DNA of 64,000 bases from Burkholderia sp. Ax-1724 (lineage in GTDB: Bacteria; Pseudomonadota; Gammaproteobacteria; Burkholderiales; Burkholderiaceae), in assembly GCF_011752995.1 (NCBI RefSeq), contig NZ_VWWL01000001.1, forward strand, positions 124,001 to 188,000, in the 5' to 3' direction. Below the pieces are notes generated by a model. The model saw nothing but the letters and a program-made list of their open reading frames with translations. It searched no databases and had not been told where the DNA came from. Below, in pieces: positions 27,496 through 36,396 of the stretch; positions within the stretch are counted from its first letter, which is position 1, and the number at the start of each line of letters is the position of its first letter. A program made the position numbers and the translations under genes.

Positions 27496-28743
27496 ATGTT
27501 TGACAGAGCCCAAAGCACCATCGCCAACGTCGATCCTGAACTCTGGAAGGTCATCGAGCAGGAAAACCGCCGTCAGGAAGAGCACATCGAACTGATCGCG
27601 TCGGAAAACTACACCTCGCCCGCGGTCATGGCCGCACAGGGCTCGCAACTCACGAACAAGTACGCCGAAGGGTATCCGGGCAAGCGCTACTACGGCGGCT
27701 GCGAATATGTGGACGTGGTGGAGCAGCTGGCGATCGACCGCGTGAAGCAGCTGTTCGGCGCGGAAGCCGCCAACGTGCAGCCGAACTCCGGTTCGCAGGC
27801 CAATCAGGGCGTGTTCTTCGCCATGCTCAAGCCGGGCGACACGATCATGGGCATGAGCCTCGCGCATGGTGGCCACCTCACGCACGGTTCGCCCGTCAAC
27901 ATGTCGGGCAAGTGGTTCAACGTGGTCAGCTACGGCCTGAACGAAGCCGAAGACATCGACTACGACGCGGCCGAAAAGCTCGCGCAGGAACACAAGCCGA
28001 AGCTCATCGTGGCGGGCGCGTCCGCGTTCGCGCTGCGCATCGATTTCGAGCGCCTCGCGAAGATAGCGAAGTCGGTCGGCGCGTACCTGATGGTCGACAT
28101 GGCGCACTACGCCGGGCTGATCGCTGCGGGCGTCTACCCGAACCCGGTGCCGCACGCCGACTTCGTCACGACCACCACGCACAAGAGCCTGCGCGGCCCG
28201 CGCGGCGGCGTGATCCTGATGAAGGCCGAGTTCGAGAAGCAGATCAACTCGGCCATCTTCCCGGGCATCCAGGGCGGTCCGCTCATGCACGTGATCGCCG
28301 CCAAGGCCGTCGCGTTCAAGGAAGCGCTGTCGCCGGAGTTCAAGGCGTATCAGCAGCAGGTCGTCGAGAACGCGCGTGTGCTCGCCGAAACGCTGGTCAG
28401 GCGCGGTCTGCGTATCGTCTCGGGCCGCACGGAAAGCCACGTGATGCTGGTTGACCTGCGCGCGAAGAAGATCACCGGCAAGGCGGCGGAAGCGGCGCTC
28501 GGTGCCGCGCATATCACGGTCAACAAGAACGCGATCCCGAACGATCCGGAAAAGCCGTTCGTGACCTCGGGCGTGCGCCTCGGTTCGCCGGCGATGACCA
28601 CGCGCGGCTTCGGCGTGAAGGAAGCCGAGCAGGTCGGCAACCTGATCGCCGACGTGCTGGACAACCCGGAAGACGCCGCGACGATCGAACGCGTGCGTGG
28701 GCAGGTCGCCGAGTTGACCCAGCGTTTCCCGGTCTACCGCTAA
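27496..28743 (+). CDS. glyA: serine hydroxymethyltransferase GlyA
   Basis: 415 residues, the usual bacterial length. The PLP-binding lysine is K230 in [14 protein letters not shown]. Other hallmarks are [38 protein letters not shown], and [16 protein letters not shown]. It converts serine and tetrahydrofolate to glycine and 5,10-methylene-tetrahydrofolate. A ZTP riboswitch precedes it, and nrdR follows six bases after the stop, so the two genes are probably cotranscribed. Confidence 0.98.
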   Translation: MFDRAQSTIANVDPELWKVIEQENRRQEEHIELIASENYTSPAVMAAQGSQLTNKYAEGYPGKRYYGGCEYVDVVEQLAIDRVKQLFGAEAANVQPNSGSQANQGVFFAMLKPGDTIMGMSLAHGGHLTHGSPVNMSGKWFNVVSYGLNEAEDIDYDAAEKLAQEHKPKLIVAGASAFALRIDFERLAKIAKSVGAYLMVDMAHYAGLIAAGVYPNPVPHADFVTTTTHKSLRGPRGGVILMKAEFEKQINSAIFPGIQGGPLMHVIAAKAVAFKEALSPEFKAYQQQVVENARVLAETLVRRGLRIVSGRTESHVMLVDLRAKKITGKAAEAALGAAHITVNKNAIPNDPEKPFVTSGVRLGSPAMTTRGFGVKEAEQVGNLIADVLDNPEDAATIERVRGQVAELTQRFPVYR

Positions 28744-28749
28744 GCCGCC

Positions 28750-29232
28750 ATGCATTGCCCCTTCTGCCGCCACGCCGATACGCAGGTCGTCGACTCGCGC
28801 GTATCCGAAGACGGCGCGACGATTCGCCGGCGCCGCCGCTGCCCGGCCTGCGACAAGCGTTTTACGACGTATGAGCGAGTCGAGCTGGCGTTGCCGTCGG
28901 TCGTCAAGAAGGATGGCAGCCGCACGGAGTTCGATCGCCGCAAGATCGTCGCGAGCATGCAACTGGCGCTGCGCAAGCGCCCGGTTGCGGCGGACGCGAT
29001 CGACGCGGCGGTCGCCCGCATCGAGTATCAACTGCTCGGCAGCGGCGAGCGCGAGGTGCGCAGCGAGCGTCTCGGCGAACTCGTGATGAACGAGTTGCGT
29101 GCGCTCGACACGATCGCCTATGTCCGTTTTGCTTCGGTGTACCGGCGCTTCGAAGACGTCTCCGAATTCGAGGACGTGATCGAGGAATTCCGCCGCGCCT
29201 CCTCTCCTCCCAAGCCTTCCCGCAAGCGCTGA
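28750..29232 (+). CDS. nrdR: transcriptional repressor NrdR
   Basis: 160 residues. The N-terminal zinc ribbon is built from C3, C6, C31 and C34 (MHCPFCRH and [10 protein letters not shown]). The ATP-cone domain follows from about residue 50 ([35 protein letters not shown]). NrdR senses ATP/dATP and represses ribonucleotide reductase genes through NrdR boxes. It lies directly downstream of glyA, a common arrangement in this group. Confidence 0.97.
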   Translation: MHCPFCRHADTQVVDSRVSEDGATIRRRRRCPACDKRFTTYERVELALPSVVKKDGSRTEFDRRKIVASMQLALRKRPVAADAIDAAVARIEYQLLGSGEREVRSERLGELVMNELRALDTIAYVRFASVYRRFEDVSEFEDVIEEFRRASSPPKPSRKR

Positions 29233-29455
29233 GCGCAGGCGTGCCGCGCGTTGTTCGCGGGCATTCACGCGGGTATTCGCATTCATTGTTTCGCGCTTTT
29301 CGCGCGTCTTTTCACGCATCGCTACCTCGCTCGATGATGGTTCGTCGCGGGTATTGTTGTCTGCCATAGCGTCCGAATACCACCTGGCCATTCGGCCGAT
29401 TGCTGGGCGCTCGGCAAATCGCTAGATTGGCTGCATCCGTTCGAAACGCTCAGGG

Positions 29456-30022
29456 ATGCAGATGAAATGCAATGCGATTTGCCGGCCGTCGCGCGCCGGT
29501 TTCACACTCGTCGAAACGCTGGCCGTGATAGCGCTGCTGGCCGTCATCGCGGTGATGGCGACGCCAGCGTTCGTTGCGTGGCATGTGCGCGATCAGGTCG
29601 ACGCCCGCGCCCGGGCTTTGCTGTCGACCTTCGCCTATGCACGCAGCGAGGCGTTGCGCCGCGGTACGCGCGTGACCGTCTGCAGGACCAATGCGGCGCG
29701 CGCCTGCCTTGCCGCCGGGCAACCATGCGGCGACGCGATTGCCGACTGGGCCTGCGGCTGGGCCGTGCTCGCCGAGCGTGGCGGCAAGCTCTCGCTGCTG
29801 CGAGCGCAACCGTCGCTTGCGGCAGTGAGCATCACGGGCGTGCAAACGGACCTGACGTTCACGCCACCCGCCGGCCAACTGATCGGCGCATTCCGAAACT
29901 TCGATATTGCGCCGCGAAGTCCATCCAAAGCGATGCAGGGGACTATGTGGCGACGCTGCATCCGCATTGCGTCGGGCGGTCGCGCGCGGATTTCCGAAGG
30001 CGCGTGTGGAGCGACGTCATGA
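29456..30022 (+). CDS. fimT: type IV minor pilin FimT/GspH-like
   Basis: 188 residues from the ATG at 29456; the ATG at 29462 has a better placed AGGGATG and would remove two residues. A prepilin leader ends RAG before FTLVETLAVIALLAVIAVMA, the standard cleavage site with Glu at +5. The GspH/FimT domain follows, with a cysteine pattern (CRTNAARAC, CGDAIADWACGWAV). Minor pilins of this group prime pilus assembly in the inner membrane. It is the first of five overlapping pilin genes. Confidence 0.88.
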   Translation: MQMKCNAICRPSRAGFTLVETLAVIALLAVIAVMATPAFVAWHVRDQVDARARALLSTFAYARSEALRRGTRVTVCRTNAARACLAAGQPCGDAIADWACGWAVLAERGGKLSLLRAQPSLAAVSITGVQTDLTFTPPAGQLIGAFRNFDIAPRSPSKAMQGTMWRRCIRIASGGRARISEGACGATS

Positions 30023-30471
30023 TGCGAAGCGCGCCGAATACCCGTTTGCGTCGATTTGTGCCGGCTTGCGCAGGTAGTTCGCTAATCGAAGTGATGCTGG
30101 CGGTCGCATTGATCGCGGTGAGCGCATTGGGTTTGATCGCGGGTCAGCTGTGGATCGCGCGCGAAGCCCGCGCGATGACGATGCGAGAAAACGCTGCATG
30201 GATCGCCGATTCGGTCGTCGAAGCGTTGGCGGTGCCCCCGGCAAGCGATGCCGCGCTAAACCAATGGAGCGCCCGTGCAGGCGTTGTCTTGCCGCATGGC
30301 GAAGCGTCGCTGGCAGAGAATGGTGCAGTTGCGGCGGCGCGCGTGACCTGGGGCGCCGTGCACGACATGCCCGGCGCGGGTGACGTCGACGTGATCGACA
30401 AACCGGAGTCTTGCGGTGGCGTGGCGGTTCCCGCAGGCACTTCCTGCGTTGCATTGGCGTTCGTGAAATGA
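30019..30471 (+). CDS. pilV: type IV minor pilin PilV-like
   Basis: 150 residues, starting in the stop codon of the previous gene (ATGA overlap). The prepilin signal reads ACAG before SSLIEVMLAVALIAVSALGL. Serine rather than phenylalanine follows the cleavage site; glutamate at +5 is kept. The short globular part contains one cysteine pair near the C-terminus (ESCGGVAVPAGTSC). By order it corresponds to PilV of the fimT-pilVWX-E cluster. Confidence 0.85.
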   Translation: MMRSAPNTRLRRFVPACAGSSLIEVMLAVALIAVSALGLIAGQLWIAREARAMTMRENAAWIADSVVEALAVPPASDAALNQWSARAGVVLPHGEASLAENGAVAAARVTWGAVHDMPGAGDVDVIDKPESCGGVAVPAGTSCVALAFVK

Positions 30472-31280
30472 GGCGGCGACTTGTAGCTCGTGGTCACACG
30501 CTTATCGAGTTCGTGATTGCGATGGCACTCGGATTGATCGTGACTGCGGGCGCCGTTTCGCTCTACACGACGCAGCGCAATGCGTTCGAGCGCGCGAGCA
30601 ATGCGATGCGGATTCGCGAAGCCGGTTTGACCACGCTGATGCTGATTGGCCAGCAATTGCAGATAGCCGGTTTCGTTCCCGCGGACGTCGTCGGCTACGC
30701 GGCGCCGCCTGCATTGTTCGGCTGCTCGGGAGGTCGTCCGACGGGTGCCGACAACAGTCCCGGCTGCACGACATTGAGCACGGGTTCGGACGGCGTTGCG
30801 ATCCGTTACGTTGGCGATGCCGTGTCCACGTGGCCGTCTTCGAGCGGAGAGATAACCGATTGCGTGGGGCAAGCGGTAAAGAGCAGCGATGCGGCGCTCG
30901 GCACTCAGGGTGTGCCGGTCGTCAATCGCTACTTTGCCAACGTCAGTGGCTCGACCGGCGAGCCGGAGCTTTACTGCGAGGGCAATGGCAATGCGGGCAC
31001 CGCGCAGCCGCTGGTGGAAGGCGTCGAGCGCGTGCGGTTGCGCTACTGGCTGGCCGGCGCGCTGGATGCGATCAATGCGTCGGCGGTGCCGGCGGATCAA
31101 TGGGGCAACGTCGTCGCGGTGGATCTTTGCGTGCTCGTGCGTGGTGCGCCGCAAGGGCAGCGTGCGCGCTATGTCGATTGCGACGGCGTGAGCACGCTCG
31201 GCGCCGATTTGCGGCCGCGACAGGCGTTTTCGCGTCGCGTTGCGCTACGCAATCGCGTGGAGGCGGGGGCTGCATCGTGA
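30468..31280 (+). CDS. pilW: type IV minor pilin PilW-like
   Basis: 270 residues, again starting in the preceding stop (ATGA). The leader reads RRRLVARG before HTLIEFVIAMALGLIVTAGAV, with Glu at +5. The long globular domain with LMLIGQQLQIAGF and QPLVEGVERVRLRYWL is typical of PilW. In the family it works with PilV and PilX in pilus priming. The frame ends with GTGA overlapping the next gene. Confidence 0.88.
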   Translation: MRRRLVARGHTLIEFVIAMALGLIVTAGAVSLYTTQRNAFERASNAMRIREAGLTTLMLIGQQLQIAGFVPADVVGYAAPPALFGCSGGRPTGADNSPGCTTLSTGSDGVAIRYVGDAVSTWPSSSGEITDCVGQAVKSSDAALGTQGVPVVNRYFANVSGSTGEPELYCEGNGNAGTAQPLVEGVERVRLRYWLAGALDAINASAVPADQWGNVVAVDLCVLVRGAPQGQRARYVDCDGVSTLGADLRPRQAFSRRVALRNRVEAGAAS

Positions 31281-31900
31281 TGGTCCACGAGAAATCGACG
31301 TGGTCGAGTGATGGCCCTGGCTGGCACCGCCAGTGCCGCATGCAGTGCATGAAGTTGGGATACCCAGGCAAATTCAATGGTCCGTCCGGTTGGCTCGCCC
31401 ATGCATCGTGCGTTCGCCAACGCGGCGTCGTCTTGCCGATCGTGCTGCTGATTGCCGCGATGATGCTGGCCACGTCCGCAATCTGGTTCGAAACATCGCT
31501 CGCGTCGGCGCGTGCGGCGACCAATGTACGCGATTATTTGCAGGCTTTTCATGCGGCGGATTCGGCGTTGACTTTGTGTGAGCGCAACGTCCTTGCAATG
31601 GGTGTCGATGCGAACATACCGCCGCCGCTCGCGGCGGGCGAGCCGGTCCAATGGAAGCTTGCAACCGCGTTCGAAGCCGGCGCTGTGACGCCTGTCGCGC
31701 AATGGCCGGAGGCGCAGGCGCCGCAGTGTCTCGTCGAGGCCTGGCGTCTTGCCAGCCGGGCGAATGCCACCGCGTATCTGCTGAGCGCGCGTGGCTTCGG
31801 CCACACGAGTGAATCGCAGGTCTGGCTGCAACTGGAACTGGTGGTCGAGGACGGCGCTATCGAGCGTCATTGGCGGCGTGTTGCCGCGAGGCCATTCTGA
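31280..31900 (+). CDS. pilX: type IV pilus assembly protein PilX-like
   Basis: 206 residues from the ATG at 31280 that overlaps the pilW stop; a GTG one codon earlier is also possible. A polar N-terminus of about 45 residues precedes RQRGVVLPIVLLIAAMMLATSAIWF, the PilX-type membrane helix (G-x-V-L-P-I-V-L). The following ARAATNVRDYLQAFHAADSAL segment is typical of PilX N-terminal domains. The unusually long N-terminal extension suggests that the true start may lie further in, but no better start codon with a ribosome binding site was seen. Confidence 0.82.
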   Translation: MVHEKSTWSSDGPGWHRQCRMQCMKLGYPGKFNGPSGWLAHASCVRQRGVVLPIVLLIAAMMLATSAIWFETSLASARAATNVRDYLQAFHAADSALTLCERNVLAMGVDANIPPPLAAGEPVQWKLATAFEAGAVTPVAQWPEAQAPQCLVEAWRLASRANATAYLLSARGFGHTSESQVWLQLELVVEDGAIERHWRRVAARPF

Positions 31901-31910
31901 TGGGAGGTGC

Positions 31911-32342
31911 ATGACGAAATCGACTGCATCGGCATTCACGCTGCTCGAACTGATGATCGCGCTGGCGATAACCGCGACGCTCGCCGTGTTTGCGATTCCT
32001 TCGTACCGCAGCCATATTGCGCGAACGCATCGGGTCGATGCGGCGTCCGCGTTGTATCGCGCGGCGCAATTCGTCGAGGGCGCGGCGAGCGACAGCGTGC
32101 CGACATTGCCCGCGGGATTCGATCAGGCGCCGCAATCCGGCACGGCGATCTATCGCCTGCACGTATTGCCTGGGGACGACACGAACGGCGGCTATGCGAT
32201 CGAAGCGGCACCGGTGGATGCCGGGCCGATGCGTGACGATCCCTGCGGCACGTTCACGCTCGATGCGATGGGGCAGCGCGGCAACAGAAACGAGGCGGGC
32301 GGTTCGACGCCGGCCAATAGCGAGTGCTGGAATACGTCGTAG
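31911..32342 (+). CDS. pilE: type IV minor pilin PilE-like
   Basis: 143 residues with GGGAGG immediately before the ATG at 31911. The leader reads TKSTASA before FTLLELMIALAITATLAVFA, so alanine instead of glycine precedes the prepilin cleavage site; glutamate +5 is kept. The globular part ends in a disulfide-type loop, CGTFTLDAMGQRGN to SECW, typical of PilE/PilA-like minor pilins. It follows pilX with a gap of only 10 bases, where pilY1 is usually found. Confidence 0.87.
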   Translation: MTKSTASAFTLLELMIALAITATLAVFAIPSYRSHIARTHRVDAASALYRAAQFVEGAASDSVPTLPAGFDQAPQSGTAIYRLHVLPGDDTNGGYAIEAAPVDAGPMRDDPCGTFTLDAMGQRGNRNEAGGSTPANSECWNTS

Positions 32343-32511
32343 CCTGGCGTGAGGCGGATATGCGGTGCGACGCAAAGCGCGCTTTGCTCGATACTCGCCA
32401 TGCAGCCGCACGAACGCGAACTAGCGCAAACACACGCGGAAAAACTCGCGTTCAACGCATCGCAACGCACTACAACGTATTCGCATTGCAACGCATCCGC
32501 ATTACACCGTA

Positions 32512-33030
32512 TCAATACCCGCTTTCGGCCGAATCGGCCTTCTCCGCAGCAGACTCTCCCGTCGCTGCCGTAGCCGTCTGGGCCGCCGCCTTCGCCGACG
32601 AATCGTTCTTCATCTGCTGCCAGATGCGAAACGCTTCCCACGCGGCGAGCGCCACGCCGCCCCATTTGAGCGCGGGTTTGGCGCTTGCCATGACGGTCGC
32701 GCGCAGCGGCTTGGCGAGCAGCATCGAGATGATCGAGCTGACGAACGGGTACTGCTTCAGAAGCGCGCCGAGGGTGCCCGCGTTGAGCACGCTCCCCTTC
32801 GATCCACGGCCCATGCGCGCGCCGCCGAAGCCCGGAACGATGAACTTGAGCCAACTGAAGTGCGTGACCGCCTGGCGCAATTCGATGGTGGCCTGCGCGA
32901 GTTCGACGCGCTCCACGTCTGCGCGCACGAGCAGCAGTTCCTTGCGCAGCGCGCGCAGATGCGGCGCGCTCAAGTCCTTCGACGGATGGCGCGGGTGACG
33001 GAATGCGGTATCGGGACGGGGCTGGTTCAT
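32512..33030 (-). CDS. DUF3318/YqjK-like protein
   Basis: 172 residues, no signal peptide. The N-terminal part is charged and helical (RALRKELLLVRADVERVELAQA). A hydrophobic middle (YPFVSSIISMLLAKPLRATV) and KWGGVALAAWEAFRIWQQ follow, then an Ala/Ser-rich tail. It is the third gene of a set with a YqjE-like and a YqjD-like protein, an order widespread in proteobacteria and linked to stationary phase or envelope stress. The exact function is unknown. Confidence 0.7.
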   Translation of the reverse strand: MNQPRPDTAFRHPRHPSKDLSAPHLRALRKELLLVRADVERVELAQATIELRQAVTHFSWLKFIVPGFGGARMGRGSKGSVLNAGTLGALLKQYPFVSSIISMLLAKPLRATVMASAKPALKWGGVALAAWEAFRIWQQMKNDSSAKAAAQTATAATGESAAEKADSAESGY

Positions 33031-33091
33031 GGCGTGTCGGGGCGTGACGGCGGCAGTGAGGGAGAGGGCGATCGGCGTCAGGCGAACGACG

Positions 33092-33478
33092 TCACGGCTT
33101 GCGAAACGCGTCGCGGTCTTTTTCGAACTCTGCGAGGGTGGCTTCGAACACCATGGGCGCGTTGCGCAAACCGCTGCGTGCTTTCAGCGCGCATACGAGG
33201 CCGGCAATCGCGTAAACCGCGGTGATGCCGCCGAGCGCCTGCAGGCGGTAGGTGTCCCAGAAGGCGATGGCGATCAGCGCGGTCAGGGCGATCAGTGCCA
33301 TCGTGGCGAGCATCATCGCGGCAAGGCCGAGAAACAGCACGCCTAGCAGACGGTCTTTTTCCTCGGCGAGTTCGATGCCCACCAGTTCGAGCCGCGTCTG
33401 CAGAATGGTAAACACGGAACTGAGAATGCGGCGCAACGGACTATGCTCTGCGCGCTGCGATTGGGTTTCGGTCGTCAT
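33092..33478 (-). CDS. YqjE-like membrane protein (phage holin superfamily)
   Basis: 128 residues from the ATG at 33478. A cytoplasmic N-terminus with LRRILSSVFTILQTRLELVGIELAEEKDR, cut by the membrane at about residue 45, precedes two membrane helices (about 48-75 and 82-105). The family is annotated as holin-like but in chromosomal yqjDE operons it is an inner-membrane protein of unknown role. It sits between the YqjD-like and DUF3318-like genes. Confidence 0.78.
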   Translation of the reverse strand: MTTETQSQRAEHSPLRRILSSVFTILQTRLELVGIELAEEKDRLLGVLFLGLAAMMLATMALIALTALIAIAFWDTYRLQALGGITAVYAIAGLVCALKARSGLRNAPMVFEATLAEFEKDRDAFRKP

Positions 33479-33532
33479 GGCTGTGGGCGTTGCTGGTGAG
33501 GGCCTCGCTGGCGCGCACGCGCGCCAGAACAA

Positions 33533-33561
33533 GCGGACCGGCGAGGCTTGCGCCGGTCCGC
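33533..33561 (-). promoter_or_regulatory. intercistronic hairpin in the yqj operon
   Basis: GCGGACCGGCG and CGCCGGTCCGC form a perfect 11-bp stem with a 7-base loop between the YqjD-like stop and the YqjE-like start. A second inverted repeat, TGGCGCG with CGCGCCA, lies next to it. They may attenuate or stabilise the transcript. Confidence 0.55.
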
Positions 33562-33610
33562 CCGGTTTGCCGGTGCGCCGGACGTGCCTGCTCCGGCGGC
33601 CGCACCGGGC

Positions 33611-33913
33611 TTACTTGCGATTGATCAGCAAGCCGACCAGCACGCCGACACCGGCTGCGATGCCGATGGACGCCCACGGATGCTCGTGCACGTAGTCGTC
33701 GGTGGCGCGCGCGGCTTTCTTGCCTTTTTCGACCACGACGACCTGTACGTCGGCCGCCTTTTCCTTGGCCTGCTTCAGGCGCGACAGCGCGGTTTCGCGC
33801 AGTTCCGAAGCGCGCTCGCCAGTGGCGCTCGCAGCCTGCTTCAGCAGGTCCTCAGCGTCCGCGAGGACGGTTTTGATATCCGACATCAATCTCTCCTTGT
33901 TGACTTCCGACAT
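33611..33913 (-). CDS. YqjD/ElaB-like protein (DUF883)
   Basis: 100 residues. A charged amphipathic helix (SDIKTVLADAEDLLKQAAS and following) leads to a conserved DDYVHEHPWASIGIAAGVGVLVGLL tail, here split as WASIGIAAGVGVLVGLL membrane anchor ending INRK. DUF883 proteins such as YqjD are inner-membrane proteins that bind ribosomes in stationary phase in Escherichia coli. It is the promoter-proximal gene of the three-gene set. Confidence 0.88.
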   Translation of the reverse strand: MSEVNKERLMSDIKTVLADAEDLLKQAASATGERASELRETALSRLKQAKEKAADVQVVVVEKGKKAARATDDYVHEHPWASIGIAAGVGVLVGLLINRK

Positions 33914-34266
33914 TGACAGCTCCCCTTTGTCTCACGCCACGCGTGAATCGTAACCAAAGAAACGGCCGCTGGCGAGCGCAGTGCCCGGTTGTTCCAGGCC
34001 GACGCATGAACCGTTCCCGATACCGCAAAGCACAATGACACTCGTTTGAGGGCAGTCTGCTCCAGATCGGCATCAGATGGAGTTGATCTGTCCCGCAAAG
34101 TTTCCCTGAAATAGGAGAAAATTACAAAAATGCATAAAGTAGTGACGCGATGTTGGTTCGTCATATACCGTCGCTGCCGTATGCTTTAACGTTGCGGGGC
34201 GCCGCGGGCAACGGCTTGCGTGCAACACGTCCGGATACTTTCCGAAAACCTATGAGGAGATGCACT
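33914..34266. other. intergenic region with divergent promoters
   Basis: About 350 bases between the yqj-like operon and the peroxiredoxin gene. GAGGAG precedes the latter at the proper distance. An AT-rich patch near 34,110-34,145 is the likely promoter area. No gene or clear operator was seen. Confidence 0.4.
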
Positions 34267-34905
34267 ATGAGTCTACGTCTTGGCGACATCGCGCCCGATT
34301 TCGAGCAGGAGTCGAGTGTCGGCCGGATCCGGTTTCATGAATGGCTCGGCAATAGCTGGGGCGTGCTGTTTTCGCACCCGGCCGATTTCACGCCGGTCTG
34401 CACGACCGAACTGGGCCTGACCGCGAAGCTCGCGAGCGAGTTCGAAAAGCGCGATGTGAAGACGATCGCGTTGTCGGTCGACAGCGCGGAGTCGCACAAG
34501 GAGTGGATCAAGGACATCAACGAGACGCAGGCGGCGAGCGTCGGCTTTCCGATTCTCGCGGACGGCGATCGCAAGGTTGCCGAGCTGTACGACATGATCC
34601 ACCCGAACGCGAACGAAACGCTCACGGTCCGCTCGCTCTTCGTGATCGATCCGAAAAAGAAGGTGCGTCTCATCATCACGTACCCGGCGAGCACCGGCCG
34701 CAATTTCGACGAAGTGCTGCGCGTGATCGACTCGCTGCAACTGACCGACAGTCACTCGGTGGCGACGCCGGGCAACTGGAAGCAGGGCGATGACGTCGTG
34801 ATCGTCCCGTCGCTGAAGGACGAGGAAGTCATCAAGCAGAAATTCCCGAAGGGCTACAAGGCGTTGCGTCCGTATCTGCGCATGACGCCGCAGCCGGACC
34901 GGTAA
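34267..34905 (+). CDS. 1-Cys peroxiredoxin (Prx6 family)
   Basis: 212 residues with GAGGAG upstream of the ATG. The peroxidatic cysteine is C45 in HPADFTPVCTTELG. The Prx6-type C-terminal extension (VATPGNWKQGDDVVIVPS, FPKGYKALRPYLRMTPQP) is present. The enzyme reduces hydrogen and organic peroxides in the cytoplasm using an external thiol; no resolving cysteine is seen in the usual 2-Cys position. It is monocistronic, followed by a very strong terminator. Confidence 0.95.
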   Translation: MSLRLGDIAPDFEQESSVGRIRFHEWLGNSWGVLFSHPADFTPVCTTELGLTAKLASEFEKRDVKTIALSVDSAESHKEWIKDINETQAASVGFPILADGDRKVAELYDMIHPNANETLTVRSLFVIDPKKKVRLIITYPASTGRNFDEVLRVIDSLQLTDSHSVATPGNWKQGDDVVIVPSLKDEEVIKQKFPKGYKALRPYLRMTPQPDR

Positions 34906-34984
34906 GCGGTGGGCTGAAGCATAGTGAGGCGGGCTCGACGCGCGCTTCGCTATGTCTTGAGTAGCACGCGCTTGAGGCCGCACA

Positions 34985-35024
34985 AAAACAGAAAGCCGGT
35001 TCGTAAGAACCGGCTTTCTGTTTT
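34985..35024 (+). terminator. very strong terminator after the peroxiredoxin gene
   Basis: A perfect 18-bp stem with a GTAA loop runs from 34985 to 35024; its left arm begins AAAACAGAAAGCC and its right arm ends CTGTTTT. It lies 79 bases after the stop and, being symmetrical in A and T tracts, can work in both directions. Confidence 0.92.
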
Positions 35025-35111
35025 GGGCGATGGATCGTGGATCGCCACCCACCGCGCGAGTCAACACAACACACCCGGGACACGCCCGGTACATCGACCG
35101 GGCAGCGAAAA

Positions 35112-36302
35112 TCAGAAAAACGCCTGAATACCCGTTTGCGCGCGGCCGAGAATCAGCGCGTGCACATCGTGCGTGCCTTCATAGGTGTTCACGACTTCGA
35201 GGTTCACGAGGTGGCGCGCGATGCCGAACTCGTCCGAGATGCCATTGCCGCCAAGCATGTCGCGCGCGAGGCGGGCGATGTCGAGCGCCTTGCCGCACGA
35301 ATTGCGCTTCATGATCGAGGTGATTTCGACGGCCGCCGTGCCTTCGTCCTTCATGCGGCCAAGGCGCAGCACGCCTTGCAGGCCGAGCGTGATTTCGGTC
35401 TGCATGTCGGCGAGCTTTTTCTGGATCAGCTGGTTCGCGGCGAGCGGCCGGCCGAACTGCTTGCGATCGAGCACGTATTGACGCGCGGTGTGCCAGCACG
35501 CTTCAGCCGCGCCGAGCGCTCCCCAGGCGATGCCGTAGCGCGCCGAATTCAGGCACGTGAACGGGCCGCGCAGGCCGCTCACACCGGGCATGATGTTCTC
35601 TTCCGGCACGAACACTTCGTCGAGCACGATTTCGCCGGTGATCGAGGCGCGCAAGCCTACCTTGCCGTGGATCGCCGGTGCCGACAGACCTTTCCAGCCC
35701 TTCTCGAGAATGAAGCCGCGGATGCTGTCCTTGCCGTTTTCCTCGAGCTTCGCCCATACGACGAACACGTCGGCGATCGGCGAATTGGTGATCCACATCT
35801 TCGAGCCCGACAGCGAATAGCCGCCGTCGGCCTTCTTCGCGCGCGTGACCATGCTGCCCGGATCGGAGCCGTGATTCGGCTCGGTCAGCCCGAAGCAGCC
35901 GATCCACTCGCCGCGCGCGAGCTTCGGCAGATATTTTTCCTTCTGCGCGTCCGAGCCGAATTCGTAGATCGGCACCATTACGAGCGACGATTGCACCGAC
36001 ATCATCGAGCGGTAGCCGGAATCGACGCGCTCCACTTCGCGCGCGATCAGGCCGTACGCGACGTAGTTCAGGCCGGGGCCGCCGTATTGCTCGGGGATCG
36101 TCGGGCCGAGCAGACCGAGTTCGCCCATTTCGCGAAAGATCTCGACATCGGTCTTCTCGTGGCGGAACGCTTCGAGCACGCGCGGCAGCAGCTTGTCCTG
36201 CGAGTACGCCGCGGCGGCATCGCGCACCATGCGTTCGTCTTCGGTGAGCTGCTGATCCAGCAGCAACGGGTCTTCCCAGTGAAACTGCGCGGCGACGGCC
36301 AT
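35112..36302 (-). CDS. gcdH: glutaryl-CoA dehydrogenase
   Basis: 396 residues from the ATG at 36302, preceded by AGGAGA. It belongs to the acyl-CoA dehydrogenase family with [33 protein letters not shown] and [18 protein letters not shown]. The catalytic glutamate lies in [12 protein letters not shown]. The sequence type is that of GcdH, which oxidises and decarboxylates glutaryl-CoA to crotonyl-CoA with FAD in lysine and tryptophan breakdown. A divergent IclR gene shares its promoter region and probably regulates it. Confidence 0.93.
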   Translation of the reverse strand: MAVAAQFHWEDPLLLDQQLTEDERMVRDAAAAYSQDKLLPRVLEAFRHEKTDVEIFREMGELGLLGPTIPEQYGGPGLNYVAYGLIAREVERVDSGYRSMMSVQSSLVMVPIYEFGSDAQKEKYLPKLARGEWIGCFGLTEPNHGSDPGSMVTRAKKADGGYSLSGSKMWITNSPIADVFVVWAKLEENGKDSIRGFILEKGWKGLSAPAIHGKVGLRASITGEIVLDEVFVPEENIMPGVSGLRGPFTCLNSARYGIAWGALGAAEACWHTARQYVLDRKQFGRPLAANQLIQKKLADMQTEITLGLQGVLRLGRMKDEGTAAVEITSIMKRNSCGKALDIARLARDMLGGNGISDEFGIARHLVNLEVVNTYEGTHDVHALILGRAQTGIQAFF

Positions 36303-36325
36303 GACGTATCTCCTGATTTTTCGCC

Positions 36326-36350
36326 CGGAACGAGCTTGACTCAAGTTCCG
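36326..36350. promoter_or_regulatory. inverted repeat in the gcdH-IclR intergenic region
   Basis: CGGAAC and GTTCCG are separated by 13 bases within the 94-base region between the divergent genes. GGAA/TTCC half-sites are found in several known IclR-family operators, so this is a candidate autoregulatory and gcdH operator. Confidence 0.45.
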
Positions 36351-36396
36351 TCTCGCGAAACAATGTTTTGCAAACGACGCCCGAGTGTATCACCCT

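Noticed and set aside
26209..29391. A 1,060-codon open frame on the minus strand
   Set aside because: Only its last 248 codons (ydfG) are real. The rest is antisense to glyA and nrdR and is an effect of GC-rich codon use.
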